This document shows, in pieces, positions 13,366-25,000 of a DNA stretch of 64,000 nucleotides. Made by a program: the position numbers and the translations under genes. Position 1 is the first letter of the stretch. The number at the start of each line of letters is the position of its first letter. The DNA comes from Phoronis australis (Eukaryota; Phoronida; Phoronidae). Location of the stretch: NCBI GenBank assembly GCA_002633005.1, contig NMRA01000462.1:225594-289593 (forward strand). Direction: 5' to 3'. Under the pieces are notes generated by a model. It saw nothing but the letters and a program-made list of their open reading frames with translations. It had not been told where the DNA came from and made no database searches.

Positions 13366-14922
13366 TTACTCGAATTTGAACTTTACCAAAAAACAGTCGT
13401 AATGGCAAATGCTTAGGTAAAATGCTCGTATGACCTGATACAATACATATAACACAACTATCAAAACTAGGATAATCACTGCAGTGACATCCAGCAACAA
13501 TTTCTGGTACCATCGGAGATTGACAGCCTCAGATTTCAAGTGCGAAGCTCCTTGATGCCGAATGACGTAATCTACCCAGTACAGGATCTGGTCTCCATCA
13601 CTGAGTGGTTTGTCTCTCAACAGTGTTGATAGGTGTGCGGCATTTTTCTTGAAACTCGGTTCTGTGATGGCTGATTGTATTGCGGCATGTAGGTGGTGCG
13701 CCGTTAATGTTTTAATGTTCAGTTTCACTCCAATTTTGGCGTGCTCTGTCAGTTTTGTGGCTTGGTAGGGCTGATCACCAAATATTGGTATAACCACAAC
13801 AGGTACGCCATAGTAGGTGGTCTCAGTGGCGCTGTTAAGTCCGCCGTGCGTAATGAATAGTTTTGTATTGGGATGTGCTAGGATGTCTGTCTGTGGTAAC
13901 CAGGACATGAGCTTTGTGTTGTTTCCGAGTTTCTGGGGTGTGTTTCCTTGGAACTTCCACAAGACTTTCTGTGGTAGTTTTGCCAGAGCCTCAGCGAACA
14001 TTTCTGCCCAGTGATCATCAAATCGCTGAACAATTGAACCGAAACTCACAATAACAACGCCGTTGACGGCATCGTCCATGAAGTCTGCAAGGTCACCTGT
14101 TAACGGAAATGCTGGACGTACGAAAAATGATCCAGCCATTACTGCTGCAGGCATGACTGGCATCGGATAGTCAAGTGCAAAATCTCCATTGACGATTTTG
14201 AAACTAGCTCGTCCATATGTTGCACTGAGTGACAAAGAGGCATTCATGTTGTATTTGTGGCGGAGTTCTTGAAACGCTGGCAGGAACACATAGTTAGACA
14301 TAAAAGATAACAGAAGATGAATACCTGTGTTGATGAAACGCTGTGCAAGTGTCATCTTGTGGCTGAAAGGAGAAATAGCCGCAGGCACGTAAGAATATGG
14401 GGTTGGCCCTTCCAATCCTACTGAACTTGTTGTGCCTCCACTGAGCAAAAGTATGAATGGTTTGTCGATAAAGTCAGTTATGATTGGAGAGCAGAAGTCT
14501 ATGCTATCCACAATGACGAGATCGTAGTTTTCCTTTTTCAGTTGTTGAAGAGTTTTTGTGTCCTTGAGGAGGGCTTCGCAGTAGCCCAGCACCATGTTCA
14601 TGAAAGTGCGAAAAACTGCAGACGAATCATGGTCAAGCATAGCTTGAATGGATCTGTACTGGCAATGGGTCGGAACGTTATGCGGAGCCTGAAATCGGAT
14701 TATCTTCACGTGACTGAAGTCCATCTGACTCCGCGGACCAGCGTAGTCTGAGTTGATGAGCATGTGAGCTTCATGGCCTTGGTGTGAGAGAAAGGATGCG
14801 AGGCGCTCCATGTTCATTAAATGCGAGTTCGTGCAGTGTCCAGCGGGATAAAACAGAATTTTTGCACCTTCGCCTAACTGGCAGAGTAGAACAGCTGACA
14901 GCACAAGTACAAGGCGTTTCAT
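13366..14922 (-). CDS. UDP-glycosyltransferase (UGT family), membrane-anchored
   Basis: This encodes a 518-residue enzyme of the UDP-glucuronosyl/glycosyltransferase family. Family members transfer a sugar from a UDP-sugar to small lipophilic acceptors in the ER lumen. Residues 1-20 are a signal peptide, followed by the start of the acceptor-binding domain (KILFYPAGH). His34, in SHLMNMERL, aligns with the catalytic His and Asp139, in VIVDS, with its partner Asp. The donor-binding UGT signature covers about 341-384: WLPQTDILAHP, then FITHGGLNS, ending FGDQ, whose final Asp-Gln contacts the sugar in this family. A hydrophobic anchor lies at about 476-500, with a short cytosolic tail. Length is normal and no key residue is missing. 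I chose the ATG at 14922 because it begins directly with the signal peptide; ten further in-frame codons upstream have only a TTG. A splice acceptor (ATATTTCAG on the minus strand) near 15041 suggests a 5' UTR intron. Substrate and sugar cannot be inferred. Confidence 0.95.
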   Translation of the reverse strand: MKRLVLVLSAVLLCQLGEGAKILFYPAGHCTNSHLMNMERLASFLSHQGHEAHMLINSDYAGPRSQMDFSHVKIIRFQAPHNVPTHCQYRSIQAMLDHDSSAVFRTFMNMVLGYCEALLKDTKTLQQLKKENYDLVIVDSIDFCSPIITDFIDKPFILLLSGGTTSSVGLEGPTPYSYVPAAISPFSHKMTLAQRFINTGIHLLLSFMSNYVFLPAFQELRHKYNMNASLSLSATYGRASFKIVNGDFALDYPMPVMPAAVMAGSFFVRPAFPLTGDLADFMDDAVNGVVIVSFGSIVQRFDDHWAEMFAEALAKLPQKVLWKFQGNTPQKLGNNTKLMSWLPQTDILAHPNTKLFITHGGLNSATETTYYGVPVVVIPIFGDQPYQATKLTEHAKIGVKLNIKTLTAHHLHAAIQSAITEPSFKKNAAHLSTLLRDKPLSDGDQILYWVDYVIRHQGASHLKSEAVNLRWYQKLLLDVTAVIILVLIVVLYVLYQVIRAFYLSICHYDCFLVKFKFE

Positions 14923-15040
14923 TCTTGATGGTGTGTTATTGAAATAATTCAACGCAACGTGATTATTCCTCTAAGAAGTTGGTCACACTTCTCTTCACGT
15001 ATTGGAGCCAATCTGCTTTGGATGACTTTCACTTTTTCAA

Positions 15041-15050
15041 GCTGAAATAT
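15041..15050 (-). other. Probable splice acceptor in the 5' UTR of the UGT gene
   Basis: On the minus strand the bases read ATATTTCAG and then the transcribed sequence CTTGAAAAAG, about 120 bases upstream of the UGT start codon. This resembles a 3' splice site, so the coding exon may carry a short leader joined to an upstream non-coding exon. No matching donor or promoter could be fixed upstream. Confidence 0.35.
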
Positions 15051-15661
15051 AGAAAAAGTGTGCATGAGAACCTATTCATATTCAGGTTTTGTTGGATTCA
15101 ACCGGACTAGCCCACTGAAAGGGGTGTCAGGTAGGATAGATGCAGAACAACAAAAACATATTATTTCAACTTGCCATGTGATGTCTGCGACACCTGAGTC
15201 AGTTGTAGTGATTAGTTAGCTCTTGCCAGTTGTGTGAGTCTGGCGCATGAGAGGTAATTTAAATGCGCCCTTGAGTGATTATAAAAGAGTAAGGAAATGT
15301 TTTTGATATGTGTCATAGGACTCTTATCAGAATTAGATAACCAGGTTTTCCTGGGAGGTATAGAAACAGCCGGGTACCGTAATCTATTTTCCTTTCTTTA
15401 CAAACTATAGGCATAAGTTGTATAGGTGATCCAGGTTTAAAATTACTTTATACATGGTAACATACTAAAGAATTGAGGCACTATGTAATCTTTAGATCTT
15501 GGAAACGAAGCACGCTATGAATTTCTACTCTGCTGAAGCTAGGTAACTGTAACAATGTAGTTTGGTGATGAAATTCTCTGAACTTCTTAGAAGTACCTGA
15601 CACATTAGATAGTGCTGATCTGAAGTGGCCTCTGTACTTTTACAGTCTTCTGATAAGTGGC

Positions 15662-15955
15662 TCACGAGGATAGCTGGTCAATCATTGTAATACTGCTTAT
15701 CAATTTCCTAGTTCTATTTTCATCAGGCACACCAGTGCAAACAAAGCAGGGGAGTTTTGATAAACTTTTATGCACTGTGTATTGAAATGGAATGACACCA
15801 GAGGCACTGTGGTTTAACAGAACAGATAAAGATGAGCCGATGAACGAAACATTGAAAACTTCATATTTCAGAAGTGTTCCATTATGATGAGAAATCACAT
15901 GTACTTTATTGTTGATTTTGCTTGCTGATTGAACATGATAAGTATGGTGAAGCAT
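15662..15955 (-). CDS. Open frame of 97 codons, function unknown, may be spurious
   Basis: An ATG-to-stop frame with no recognisable domain (begins MLHHTYHVQSASK). It lies upstream of the UGT gene on the same strand. Composition is unremarkable and there is no sign of splicing or conserved motifs. Most frames of this length here are chance or lie in repeats; this one does not sit in a repeat I recognise, so it is recorded at very low confidence. Confidence 0.1.
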   Translation of the reverse strand: MLHHTYHVQSASKINNKVHVISHHNGTLLKYEVFNVSFIGSSLSVLLNHSASGVIPFQYTVHKSLSKLPCFVCTGVPDENRTRKLISSITMIDQLSS

Positions 15956-16069
15956 GCTGATAATATGTGTGACAGTTCATTTGCCCATTGTTGATTTCAA
16001 GGTAAATTGTTGTGAGACATATGAATGATAAATATAACGTTAAGAATTGTGAAGGCTATTCTGAATTTC

Positions 16070-16340
16070 ATTTACAGTGTATTCTCCCCCTTTTTAGTGT
16101 ACTGTAAGGCAGACAAGTGAAATTTTACAAGAATAGATATTAAGAAAATGTTAGCCTGTTGTTTGCTTAGTATGTAGTGTGCAGATGTCATGAGATGTTT
16201 GGCAAAGTTTCTGTAATTGTTTGCAACAAAGTAATCTCCCTTGAAAAATGGAGAAGTGACAATTTTGAAATTATTTTTGTGTGAATTAAGAGGATTACGA
16301 AATAAATATACAGGTTTTTCAGTTTGGCATTTCATAAATT
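16070..16340 (-). mobile_element. MITE-2 copy, reverse orientation
   Basis: AGACAAGTGAAATTTTAC, GTGTGCAGATGTCATGAG and TTGAAAAATGGAGAAGTGAC correspond to the reversed family interior. Minus-strand frame 16072-16335 is a translation of this repeat. Confidence 0.45.
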
Positions 16341-17108
16341 GACAAGGACTTGATTAATAATGCGCCATGAACTGTCTTTAACAGTTTGTTATCTATATCA
16401 TCAGTTTGTCTAATTATTGTCTTGTTTTTGAAGTGAATGCGCGTCATACTTGCGTACATAGTTATTTAAATACACGTGTTCGTCATACCTCCCTTTGTTA
16501 TTACCTCATTACGTGTATCCTCATCTCTTTATTATCGCTACAACCATCATTTACCTTGTGAGTCGTGACAACATTGCTGTTAGAAGGAACTATGAGCCCT
16601 AATAATCTTTCTGTTAGACATTTTTGAGGATATCCAAGGTAATTTCATAATACCATCATCATATGTGGCCAAATTGGTTTGTGTGGGACTTGTCCTGTGA
16701 AACTGTGTGGAACAGATTTTTCTACTGAGAACAATCTTTACAATTCAGGATGTTTGAACTTACCAGAGAAAACAACATTTTACCATTTTATCTGTATAAA
16801 AATATTTTTCTAAATCTCTTTAAAGTGGTATGAAATCTGTACAAAACGAGTTTTAATTTAGTCCACCTACCATTATAAAATCAGTCTTGTCATGTTCCTT
16901 AATAAGTTTTTTTAAGTGTTCTCTGGGCTTGAAAACAATTGATATATCCTTATTTCATCAGACCAAACTCATAACATTTCCAGTCACGATATGACCTGAA
17001 GTTTTATGAGCTTGGTCTGAAGACATACCTGCTCTTTCCAATCCTCTGAAGTCACGAATTGAGACTACTTCGTGTTGCAGGCTTTTCAAAATCAGCTGCT
17101 GTCATCTA

Positions 17109-17625
17109 TTTAGGGATAGGGCCCATATTTGGCTAACTCCCGAACATCATGTCTCAGAAGTGGGTGGGGCGATTCATATGAAACGTTCCTTTTGCCTTGT
17201 GTGCTGTTCTTCAAAACTCTGTCAAGAATGGTTTTTAAAATGTTCCACTTTTACTTGAGGGGCTATGAAAAATTGCACTTTTATGAATAAAATCGATATT
17301 TATGAAAAACAAAAAGAGAAAATGATGCCTTAAAAAACCAATTGGATATTTGAAATTTCATCTTGAACATTAATAAGAAACGAAATTTAGTCTTGTAATG
17401 GATACTGTAGAATTGCTGTCTATGTACCTTCCTTGTGTTCTAAGTTCTAATGAAAACACACGGTCACGTGACCCAACTCATGTCAGATTGGTAAATATAC
17501 AAAAATCTAATTCTACAAGCTTTCTGCTTTCAGAAAATATATACTTTTACTGGGTTAAAATTAATGATTTTGTTGTTATATGGCTTAATACACAGAGTTT
17601 TCGATAAGGTCCTACATAACCTTAA
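17109..17625 (+). mobile_element. MITE-1 copy, right end intact
   Basis: The right TIR AAGGTCCTACATAACCTTAA ends at 17625. The left end is decayed (AGGGATAGGGCCC). It has the family's CGGTCACGTGACCC palindrome at about 17461 and the AAAATATATACTTTTACTG block. Confidence 0.7.
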
Positions 17626-17974
17626 ACATCCTCTTATTGGGGACCATGGTACTGTGTGCTAAGGCATTTAAAACATTCTTTGGAGACATTTTTTGGAATC
17701 TGTAAACAGGATGTCTCTGTTTCTGATTAATAAAATTCCAGCATATTTGTGGAACCTGCTGTGATGTCCTTTTTGTAGGGGTGTAACCTGTTGATTTACT
17801 GTCAATACCGCCTTCAGGATTTTGTACTATTGCCAATGTTTTTACCCAGCAAGGTAATGGTCTGCTGCGGTTACTAAGGATCGAATTTCTTAAATAAATT
17901 TTAAGTATCGTTACTGTTCCCAGAGAACTAGATGTATTTTTAAAATCTTTGATGGTCATGGAATCTTACTATGT

Positions 17975-18230
17975 GCTTGTAAGCACACGATTGCGTTTTT
18001 CACTAAAATCATTATTTTTCATGGAGCTTGCCATATTTTCCCTGAACATTATTTTTTGCATGAAACTTGAATATTCTATTTCTTTTCTTTTCTTTTGTAG
18101 CCTGTTTGCCTTAGAGTTCTGCTGACAAAATTCAATTCAAGTTTCATGCGAAAAAATTCAGGTTTGTAGAAATTACGGCGATCTTAGTGAAAAATGAAGA
18201 TTTAAAAAAACGCAGTCATGTGATCATGAC
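17975..18230. mobile_element. Foldback element, about 255 bp
   Basis: The sequence is close to one long imperfect palindrome. Outer arms: ATTGCGTTTTTCACTAAAAT (from 17990) and its counterpart ending AAAAAAACGCAGTCATGTGA. Inner arms: TGCATGAAACTTGAAT (18057-18072) and ATTCAAGTTTCATGC (18135-18149). Between them is a short CTTTT-rich spacer. Likely a non-autonomous foldback or MITE. Confidence 0.6.
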
Positions 18231-19464
18231 TATCTGGGCATCATTTTTGTGGACATAGAGATTCTGTGATGCCCAATGATTTTAAAAACAAAGTTTTATG
18301 GGTCTACTGTTAATCTATAAAAATTGTTTAAGAAATTAAGTCCATGGTAATGAAAATTGCCTATCACCTTTGAAAACTTAAGCCATGTTTTGAAAAACCC
18401 GAGTTCTTCCTCTTTTGTCCCAAATAGTTGAAATTGTGTTCCAAAGTGGTACATTTTTATTTCTTAGAATTAAATATGATAATGATATGCGCAGCAAGTG
18501 AAAATAATGTGTAGGTGTAGTGATTTTGCTGAATTAACAGAACTAAAGATAACCACCTGAAAACGTGGCATGCAATTTGCACCTTGTTTGAATTTTTGTC
18601 CAGGGAGAACCCTGAATTAATTATACCTTTAATTTTCATTCCTTCAGTTAACATTTCTTGAAATGGGTTATGATATATGTCTGCCAAATATACAAGTTGT
18701 AACAATTGTTTTCAAGTACTTCAACTTAAAGTACCTTGTTAAAGTGGTAGAACTCTACCAAAGTTGACAATTGTGAGGTAAAACATACTGGATGTAACAT
18801 AGGTCAGTGACCCTCTTGGTGTTTAAGGGACTGTTCACAATAATATCACTTTTCACTTGAGAACAAAACACAATGGAGGGAAGATAGTGGTCCAGGCTTG
18901 GTGTTACCATAAAGTTTTGATGTCTTAAAAATGGCCATATGAAAAGACAAATGTCAACACTGCATTTAATGCTTTTTTATTCCCCGAAATCACAAAAAAA
19001 GAACCAACTGCTTCAACATGACCGTGATTCACTGTCTTGGCACTTTCTTTTGTAATAGCTGACATGGGGTACCTTTAAGATTCATTTTGCCCCTGTTTAA
19101 CTGTTAATGGTTTGGAGTCATTACTGTGCACGTTAGATATTGAAATGTTGTGGAATGATCCAACAGGCTACATGCACCATTTTCGAATTCACGGTTAAAA
19201 CAAGAAAGTAAAAATAACTTGAAGAGAAAAGGCAAAATATTGAAGAAATAAGTTTTTAAAACTTTTTGGTCTTATCGAGATAGTGTAGATAATTGCTATT
19301 TTTTTATCTTGTATCTATTAATGTATTTATTATTATAGTTGTGCATAGTATCTAATTAACTAATAATAATGCCTAATTCAATTTAATTGTTTAACATTAA
19401 TGAAATCATGGTTTTTTAAGTCTCGATTTTATTGCAAATACAAAAAGTAATATTAACGTTATGT

Positions 19465-19965
19465 TTGGGCAAGTTCAGTACATCACTCTCAGAAATGGCT
19501 GACCACATTTCTGTAAATCATTCAGGTACCATGCTTTACACACTGTTCAGTCAAAGGAGTTGTTTTTTGAATGTTCCACTTTTGCATGGGGGGGTCTTTC
19601 AAAAATAGGACCTATATGATTGCTATGAAAAAGTTGCACCAAGTAAAAATGAAATGGAAATTTAGAAAAATGGATCATTTTAAGGTTTTGTTTTATCTTG
19701 AACTTTCATATCATTCAAAATTTGTTCATGTTGTTGATTAGATTGTTTTACTATGTTTATACCTTTCTTTTTTGTTAATTTTCCTTAAAAAGCAAGGTCA
19801 CGCGGCCGGACTAGTGGCAGATTGGTTTAAAATCAAAATCAAATTCATACGGAATTTCTACTTGTGGAAAATATATACTTTTTGGTGAGTTAAATTCTAT
19901 AGTTTTGTAGAATGATATTGGGCTGAATGTAGAAAGGTTTGGATATGGTTGCCTACCGTAATTTT
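19465..19965 (+). mobile_element. MITE-1 copy, ends decayed
   Basis: Recognised by TCTCAGAAATGGCTGACCAC, a GAATGTTCCACTTTTGCATG block, AGGTCACGCGGCC in place of the usual CACGTG palindrome, and AAAATATATACTTTTTGGTG. Confidence 0.5.
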
Positions 19966-20215
19966 AAGCATAGATTTTCCTCTTCTGGTTTTTGAATGGA
20001 TGTTGAACAAGATATGTATGAGTACAGAAGCTCATTTCCCACTATTGGTAAACAAAATGTATGCTTGCTGTAGTTATTAAAACTATTGCTCTTGCAAGTA
20101 ACATATTGGTGATTGTTTTTAGGAATTGCGCACTGGTACCGTTATTGTATAGTGAAGTAGATCCTAGTAGGAACTAGCCGATTCCATGAATCCTCGTAAA
20201 AATGACAATGAGGAT

Positions 20216-20290
20216 ATCTAGGACCCTAGCAAAATGTCCAAATTTAGAAAACTTATATTTCAGAAATGGCTGATCGGATTTGCATTTTGT
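20216..20290 (+). mobile_element. MITE-1 left-end fragment
   Basis: CTAGGACCCTAGCAAAATGT followed by TTTCAGAAATGGCTGATCGG matches the first 80 bases of the family, after which similarity stops. Confidence 0.45.
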
Positions 20291-21172
20291 GTTGAATCTA
20301 CATTTTGCAGCTTATTTCACTATAAGTGACTCTAGAGCACTTTTATTTCTTGGTTATCTTGGCATATTTTTCGTTGCAGAAATACCAGGTGATTTGTTTA
20401 ATTTTTCCCAATGTACATTGTGCACCATTCAACAGATCACGCGACACATTAAAACATGTTGCAGAAAATACTGTAAAGTCATTTATTTAAATCATGAAAA
20501 ATTTAATAGTTGTTCTCCATGACCTGTTTTAATGTCTGTCTGTAACCTGTTCACCAGCATTTGTGACCTGTTTGAAAAAAACAGCGACCAGTTTAGAAAA
20601 AGGCGTCTGACCATCATTAGCAATGTCTTCATTGATTTAAAATTAGTTTTAGCCCATTGAAACTGAATAAATGCTAACTGGGTATAAAAGACACGTCAAT
20701 TTGCACTTAAGGTATTGAAACTCCAAGTACATTCGTACTGCAGAAAGGTTTCTACCGCTGCACAATTCGGACATGTTTGGTGGTTTTACTGTTCTTTCGA
20801 CACGTTGAGTCTTCTACTGTTAATTTATAATTATGGTTTTTAATAAATAAGTTGAGCACTAATGAAATTGTAAAGTGTATTTTGTTATATTATATATCAC
20901 ATTTTGGATTTTAGATTAGTTCCTTTTGGTGAATTCATGGAGCACTGAGCTGGGTTTTTTTTTCAGCTCTGAGTTTTTATATATCTAATATTCACATATT
21001 TATATACAGTGGCTATCTTTTTCAAAACAATTGACCACCTGGAGAAGAATATGTTACCTGAGTAAGGAGATATTGAAGGTTGCATGTTATGTTGTGAACA
21101 ACTGAGTGAATGCAGGAGTGGGTTGTTAGGATTCACATGAGATTGCTGACTTGCCCTGTTGATTTTATGGCA

Positions 21173-21420
21173 AAAATCTCGCTAATTTCGAGCCGAAATA
21201 CATGCGAAAATTTCCTTTTTTTCATTTTTCAAGGTCTTCTAACATTGTGAATGCCCACAGTTATTCAAAATATTGCTTTTTGGTAGCTAGAGTACTGAAC
21301 TCAAACAGTAGTAAAGCATTAAATCAGTACTGCATATGTTTTTATGAAAAAACAAGTGAGAAGATTGAATTTCACTTGTCCCCTATATTGTGTACTAAAT
21401 TGGTGAGATGTGAATATGGC
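21173..21420 (+). mobile_element. MITE-2 copy
   Basis: Left end AAAAATCTCGCTAATTT, interior TTCTAACATTGTGAATGCCC and TTTCACTTGTCCCCTATATT, right end TTGGTGAGATGTG. The open frame 21202-21492 reads through it and is not a gene. Confidence 0.55.
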
Positions 21421-21504
21421 AGTCTCAATGGTGAGAATTTACCCTTGTTGTATCCTGATGATTTTGAAGTTATGACTAGCTTGAAAACCTGATGGATGGC
21501 AAAA

Positions 21505-21790
21505 ATTCTGTTTGGGACACTGAAATTCCAGCCAAGATTGAATTTTCTTGATTATGAAGACAGGGACATGGGTAATTGTGACATTCATCAAGTTTCTCAA
21601 ATATCAGCACTGCATTTTGTATCATTACTCTGAGATTAAATTGCCGAAAATAGTTGCTAATGTAAAACTCGTCATGTGATTCTTGAATTTTGGACAGCCA
21701 ATATTCCTTATTTCTAAATTTTGGTACGAACTTCGACCTTGAGCAATACAATTAAATTTTCACTGTCACAAACTGGATAATTTATACTGT
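21505..21790 (+). repeat. Rep-3 interspersed repeat
   Basis: Contains TTTGGGACACTGAAATTCCA, GGGACATGGGTAATTGTGAC and GAACTTCGACCTTGAGCAAT in family order, directly after a MITE-2 copy. The minus-strand frame 21476-21751 is a translation of it. Confidence 0.6.
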
Positions 21791-22099
21791 ATTCAGTAAA
21801 CCAACTTTTCAGTATTGTTAGAAAACTTGCAGAACTTGCAGAACTCAAGTTTGAGATATTGATGGTTATTACGAAAAATACAATAAGAGTTAAGCGCAGA
21901 AAGTGCTAGAAAGCATTATATCTGGACTTGATGGTTAAGTGAAATCCTATTTTAAAAACGGAAATCGTTGAAGCCGAAAAGTTTACCAATTTTGACCAGC
22001 ATTGAAACCTGATGCTTATATACTTATAGCCAGCCAAATAATGTTGTGGAGGTGGAGTGTTGGCCCTCACATACAGAGGACTTGCCAAGTATTTGGATT

Positions 22100-25000
22100 G
22101 ATTATCTTACAGATAGGTAGTATTGAAAACTTTCCTAAAACTCAAGTTCTGATATAAAGGCATTAATGACATTCACTTTTAAAAATGAATCTATGTTGAG
22201 AGCTTTACACCAACACATGTGTAGGTTATTGTGTTGTCTGTACAACAAAAATCTTGTTCAGCATTTGGTATTTGGTTTGTACTCTCTGACAGGGATTGTT
22301 ACAAAGTTTGATAACCAAAAATAAACAATTATCCACCATGTAAATGTTGAATTCTTAACCAAAGCTTTGGGGTTTAAAAACAACCCATGTTTATCTGATA
22401 TTGAATTGTTACTGAATGAGCCTGCAAATCAAGTAGCAGGCAACACATTTAGTGCACCATTTCCAAATTCATAATTTTTGAATGGACCAACCCCAATAAA
22501 CTTTGAAAGTTTGCTCGAGTTGCTGGTGGTTTCAATTTTCTTGTTGGTAACAGAAATCAAATCCTCTCATGGTAAGGAGTATTAGGAGACCGAATTCATG
22601 GGCTTAAGTGCCTTGATTCACATTTTGTTTTTTTTACTGCTAAATGCTGAGGAAGTGCTTACCTAAATTTTACTATTTTGTTGTCCAACGAGGTCACCTT
22701 ACCTTGACAGTTGCTACACAAGGAAACAATTTCTATGGTAAATAAAAGAAGTCCTGCATGTTGATTTAATGACTCCATGGCGGTGTTCCATAGAACTAGT
22801 TTCTTACAAGAAAAAGAGGCCATGTAATACCTCGCGAATGAAAGGTAGTGCTTCGCGAAAAAAATAATCATGATCTCACTAGAGCAACTTAGCAAAATGG
22901 CGTCTTCTGTAGTGATTGGCCGGTGAGGTTGTAATCCTGGATTATGTTATAGAGTTCGTGAATTATGGAATAGAATGCAATCTTTCCAATCTGGAAGCAA
23001 AGATTTTTCGCTGTAAGTGCAAACTAATATTTCGAAATCTACGGAACACTGACCAGGGCCGACTTTCATGGATACAAGAATCCTACGGAGGAGGAGAATG
23101 TGATCATGTGCTCCCCTAGCAATTTCCTGTCATATGGCGGGAACTCCTTTTGCGTACATTGTACAGTTAGTGATTTTTTCATGTAAAGAATACAGCAAGT
23201 ACTTGGATAAGTTGAAACAGCATGCCAAAATTAGTAAATTGTGGAACAAAATATTAGCAATGTTAACCAGTCGCTGCCCGCTGTTGGCAAACGCAGTAAC
23301 CCCTGCCGATGGAAGTAAGTGTTCTTGTTGTAGGGAAGCGTCGAGGGTCCGCTGTTAAATCCACCTTTTTATTCTGAATTTAGCTCGGGCTGTTAACTTC
23401 TATCCAATATCCAACCTAAGTGTTCCCATTTATCAAAGCTTCCGAGCCAGTGGGAAAGGCCTCAATGGGAAACCTAATAAACAAATCTTGTGGTTCTCCA
23501 CCTCTGAGGTGGTAAATATGTTTGATGTTGTTGTTGTTGAGGTGTTGCGGTAGACAGATCCTTAAAGTGCATGAAACCACATGGGTCAACCTTAAATAAT
23601 TATCGTTAATGGTAGATCAACTACTTCTAAGTTGTTTTGAGAAACATGTTACTGGGTTTTTTCACAGCAGTAAGAGAAATTGAGTAACATTTTAATTGGC
23701 CTTGGTGGGTTAACCGTTCCTGTTTTTTCCACAAAACTTGTAATTTTTTATCACAGAAGCAAATTTCAAAGTGCTTTAATATCCTATGAGAGATTAACCA
23801 AATTTCTTGCAAAAAGATGTTATGGTAGTTATTTTTGAAACAAACTTTTCTTGTTAATTAGCCGGTTCATTCTTGCAATGAAAGCTTAAGATGCCATCTG
23901 AAAGAATATGCTGAACTGAGAATTTAATACTGCTACGTCTCTTAGAATGTACGTCTTAAGTGCAGAGATCGTCATTTTGCAGAATTATTTAGTTTCGCAT
24001 TTACGTTTTTTTGGGCTTACCATTGCTAATTACCTTGAAACATTGTAATAATAATAACTTTAAAGTGCCTGCCACAACTTGGCATTGCTGGGAGCATTCA
24101 AATGTCACTTCAACTTTATTTGTAGACACACTGCACTGACTATCCTTGCTATGCAAATGCACAACCTAAAAGTAGCACCTGGCTTGATTGATCTCTTGGA
24201 ACGGTCCAACTCATCCGTACTTAGTTGAACTATATGCGAGTATTGGCAGAAACTATCGAGATGACATGCTTAGGTGAATGCCGACTACACAACTTTGAAG
24301 CGTGTGTCACTTTTTTCTTTTGTACTAAACCAATGAGCCAGCACTTGAGCCAACAAGTGGAGATGTCGTGTGCCGTGGTAATTTACCTGCTAACAATGCT
24401 TGCTTTTTGTGTTCTGTAGTAATCCCTGGGTGAAAAAGTTGCAGCACAGTAAATTCATTAACTTACGATAATCTCTGGTATTAGAGCTACTCTGAGTGGA
24501 TTAAAAGGACAGAAGGGTACATAATAGGATACTTTCGGTTATGAAAACAATATTTTCTTGTTCTTTACTCTCATTAAAAATGATTTCCAGGCTTGATTGA
24601 CAGATCGTTAACACTTGAGACCAGGGACCCATTAAGTTACTTGTCACTATGTGTCCAAGGGGGGAAAATTGGTCGTTATGGACCATGCGAGACATGTTCT
24701 GTTCTAGCAAAAAAGATGCCACGTTGGTGATCTCAGGTATTGGCTGGGTCCGCTGGCTTTTGCTTTAGGTACCTTGTTTATTTCATTTTTGGTTCTTGTC
24801 AACGGAGTTTGGCATCTAGGGAATTTTGCAAGGCTGCATTTGGTGAATGGAATATTAAAAATTAAAAAATGAAATGTCACCACAATGTATTCCACTACTC
24901 ATTATTAGCAGTGACAGGTGCCAATAACACCGATAACACCGCAGTTAACCATTCATACCGCAACGAGACATCGACTCTCCATTGTTCAATCCACCTGTTC

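Larger units (their letters stand above)
15051..17108. other. Upstream region of the UGT gene, no clear gene
   Basis: Contains a 97-codon frame of doubtful value (15662-15955 minus) and a MITE-2 copy (16070-16340). No TATA box or promoter could be fixed with confidence. Confidence 0.4.

Noticed and set aside
13817-14014. Plus-strand frames inside the UGT gene (also 14542-14751)
   Set aside because: Antisense shadows of a clear coding exon.
14923-14952. N-terminal extension of UGT by ten codons
   Set aside because: The upstream codon is TTG, whereas the ATG at 14922 begins exactly with a typical signal peptide.
17612-17959. 115-codon minus-strand ATG frame
   Set aside because: Its end overlaps the right inverted end of a MITE-1 and no motif or splice structure supports it.
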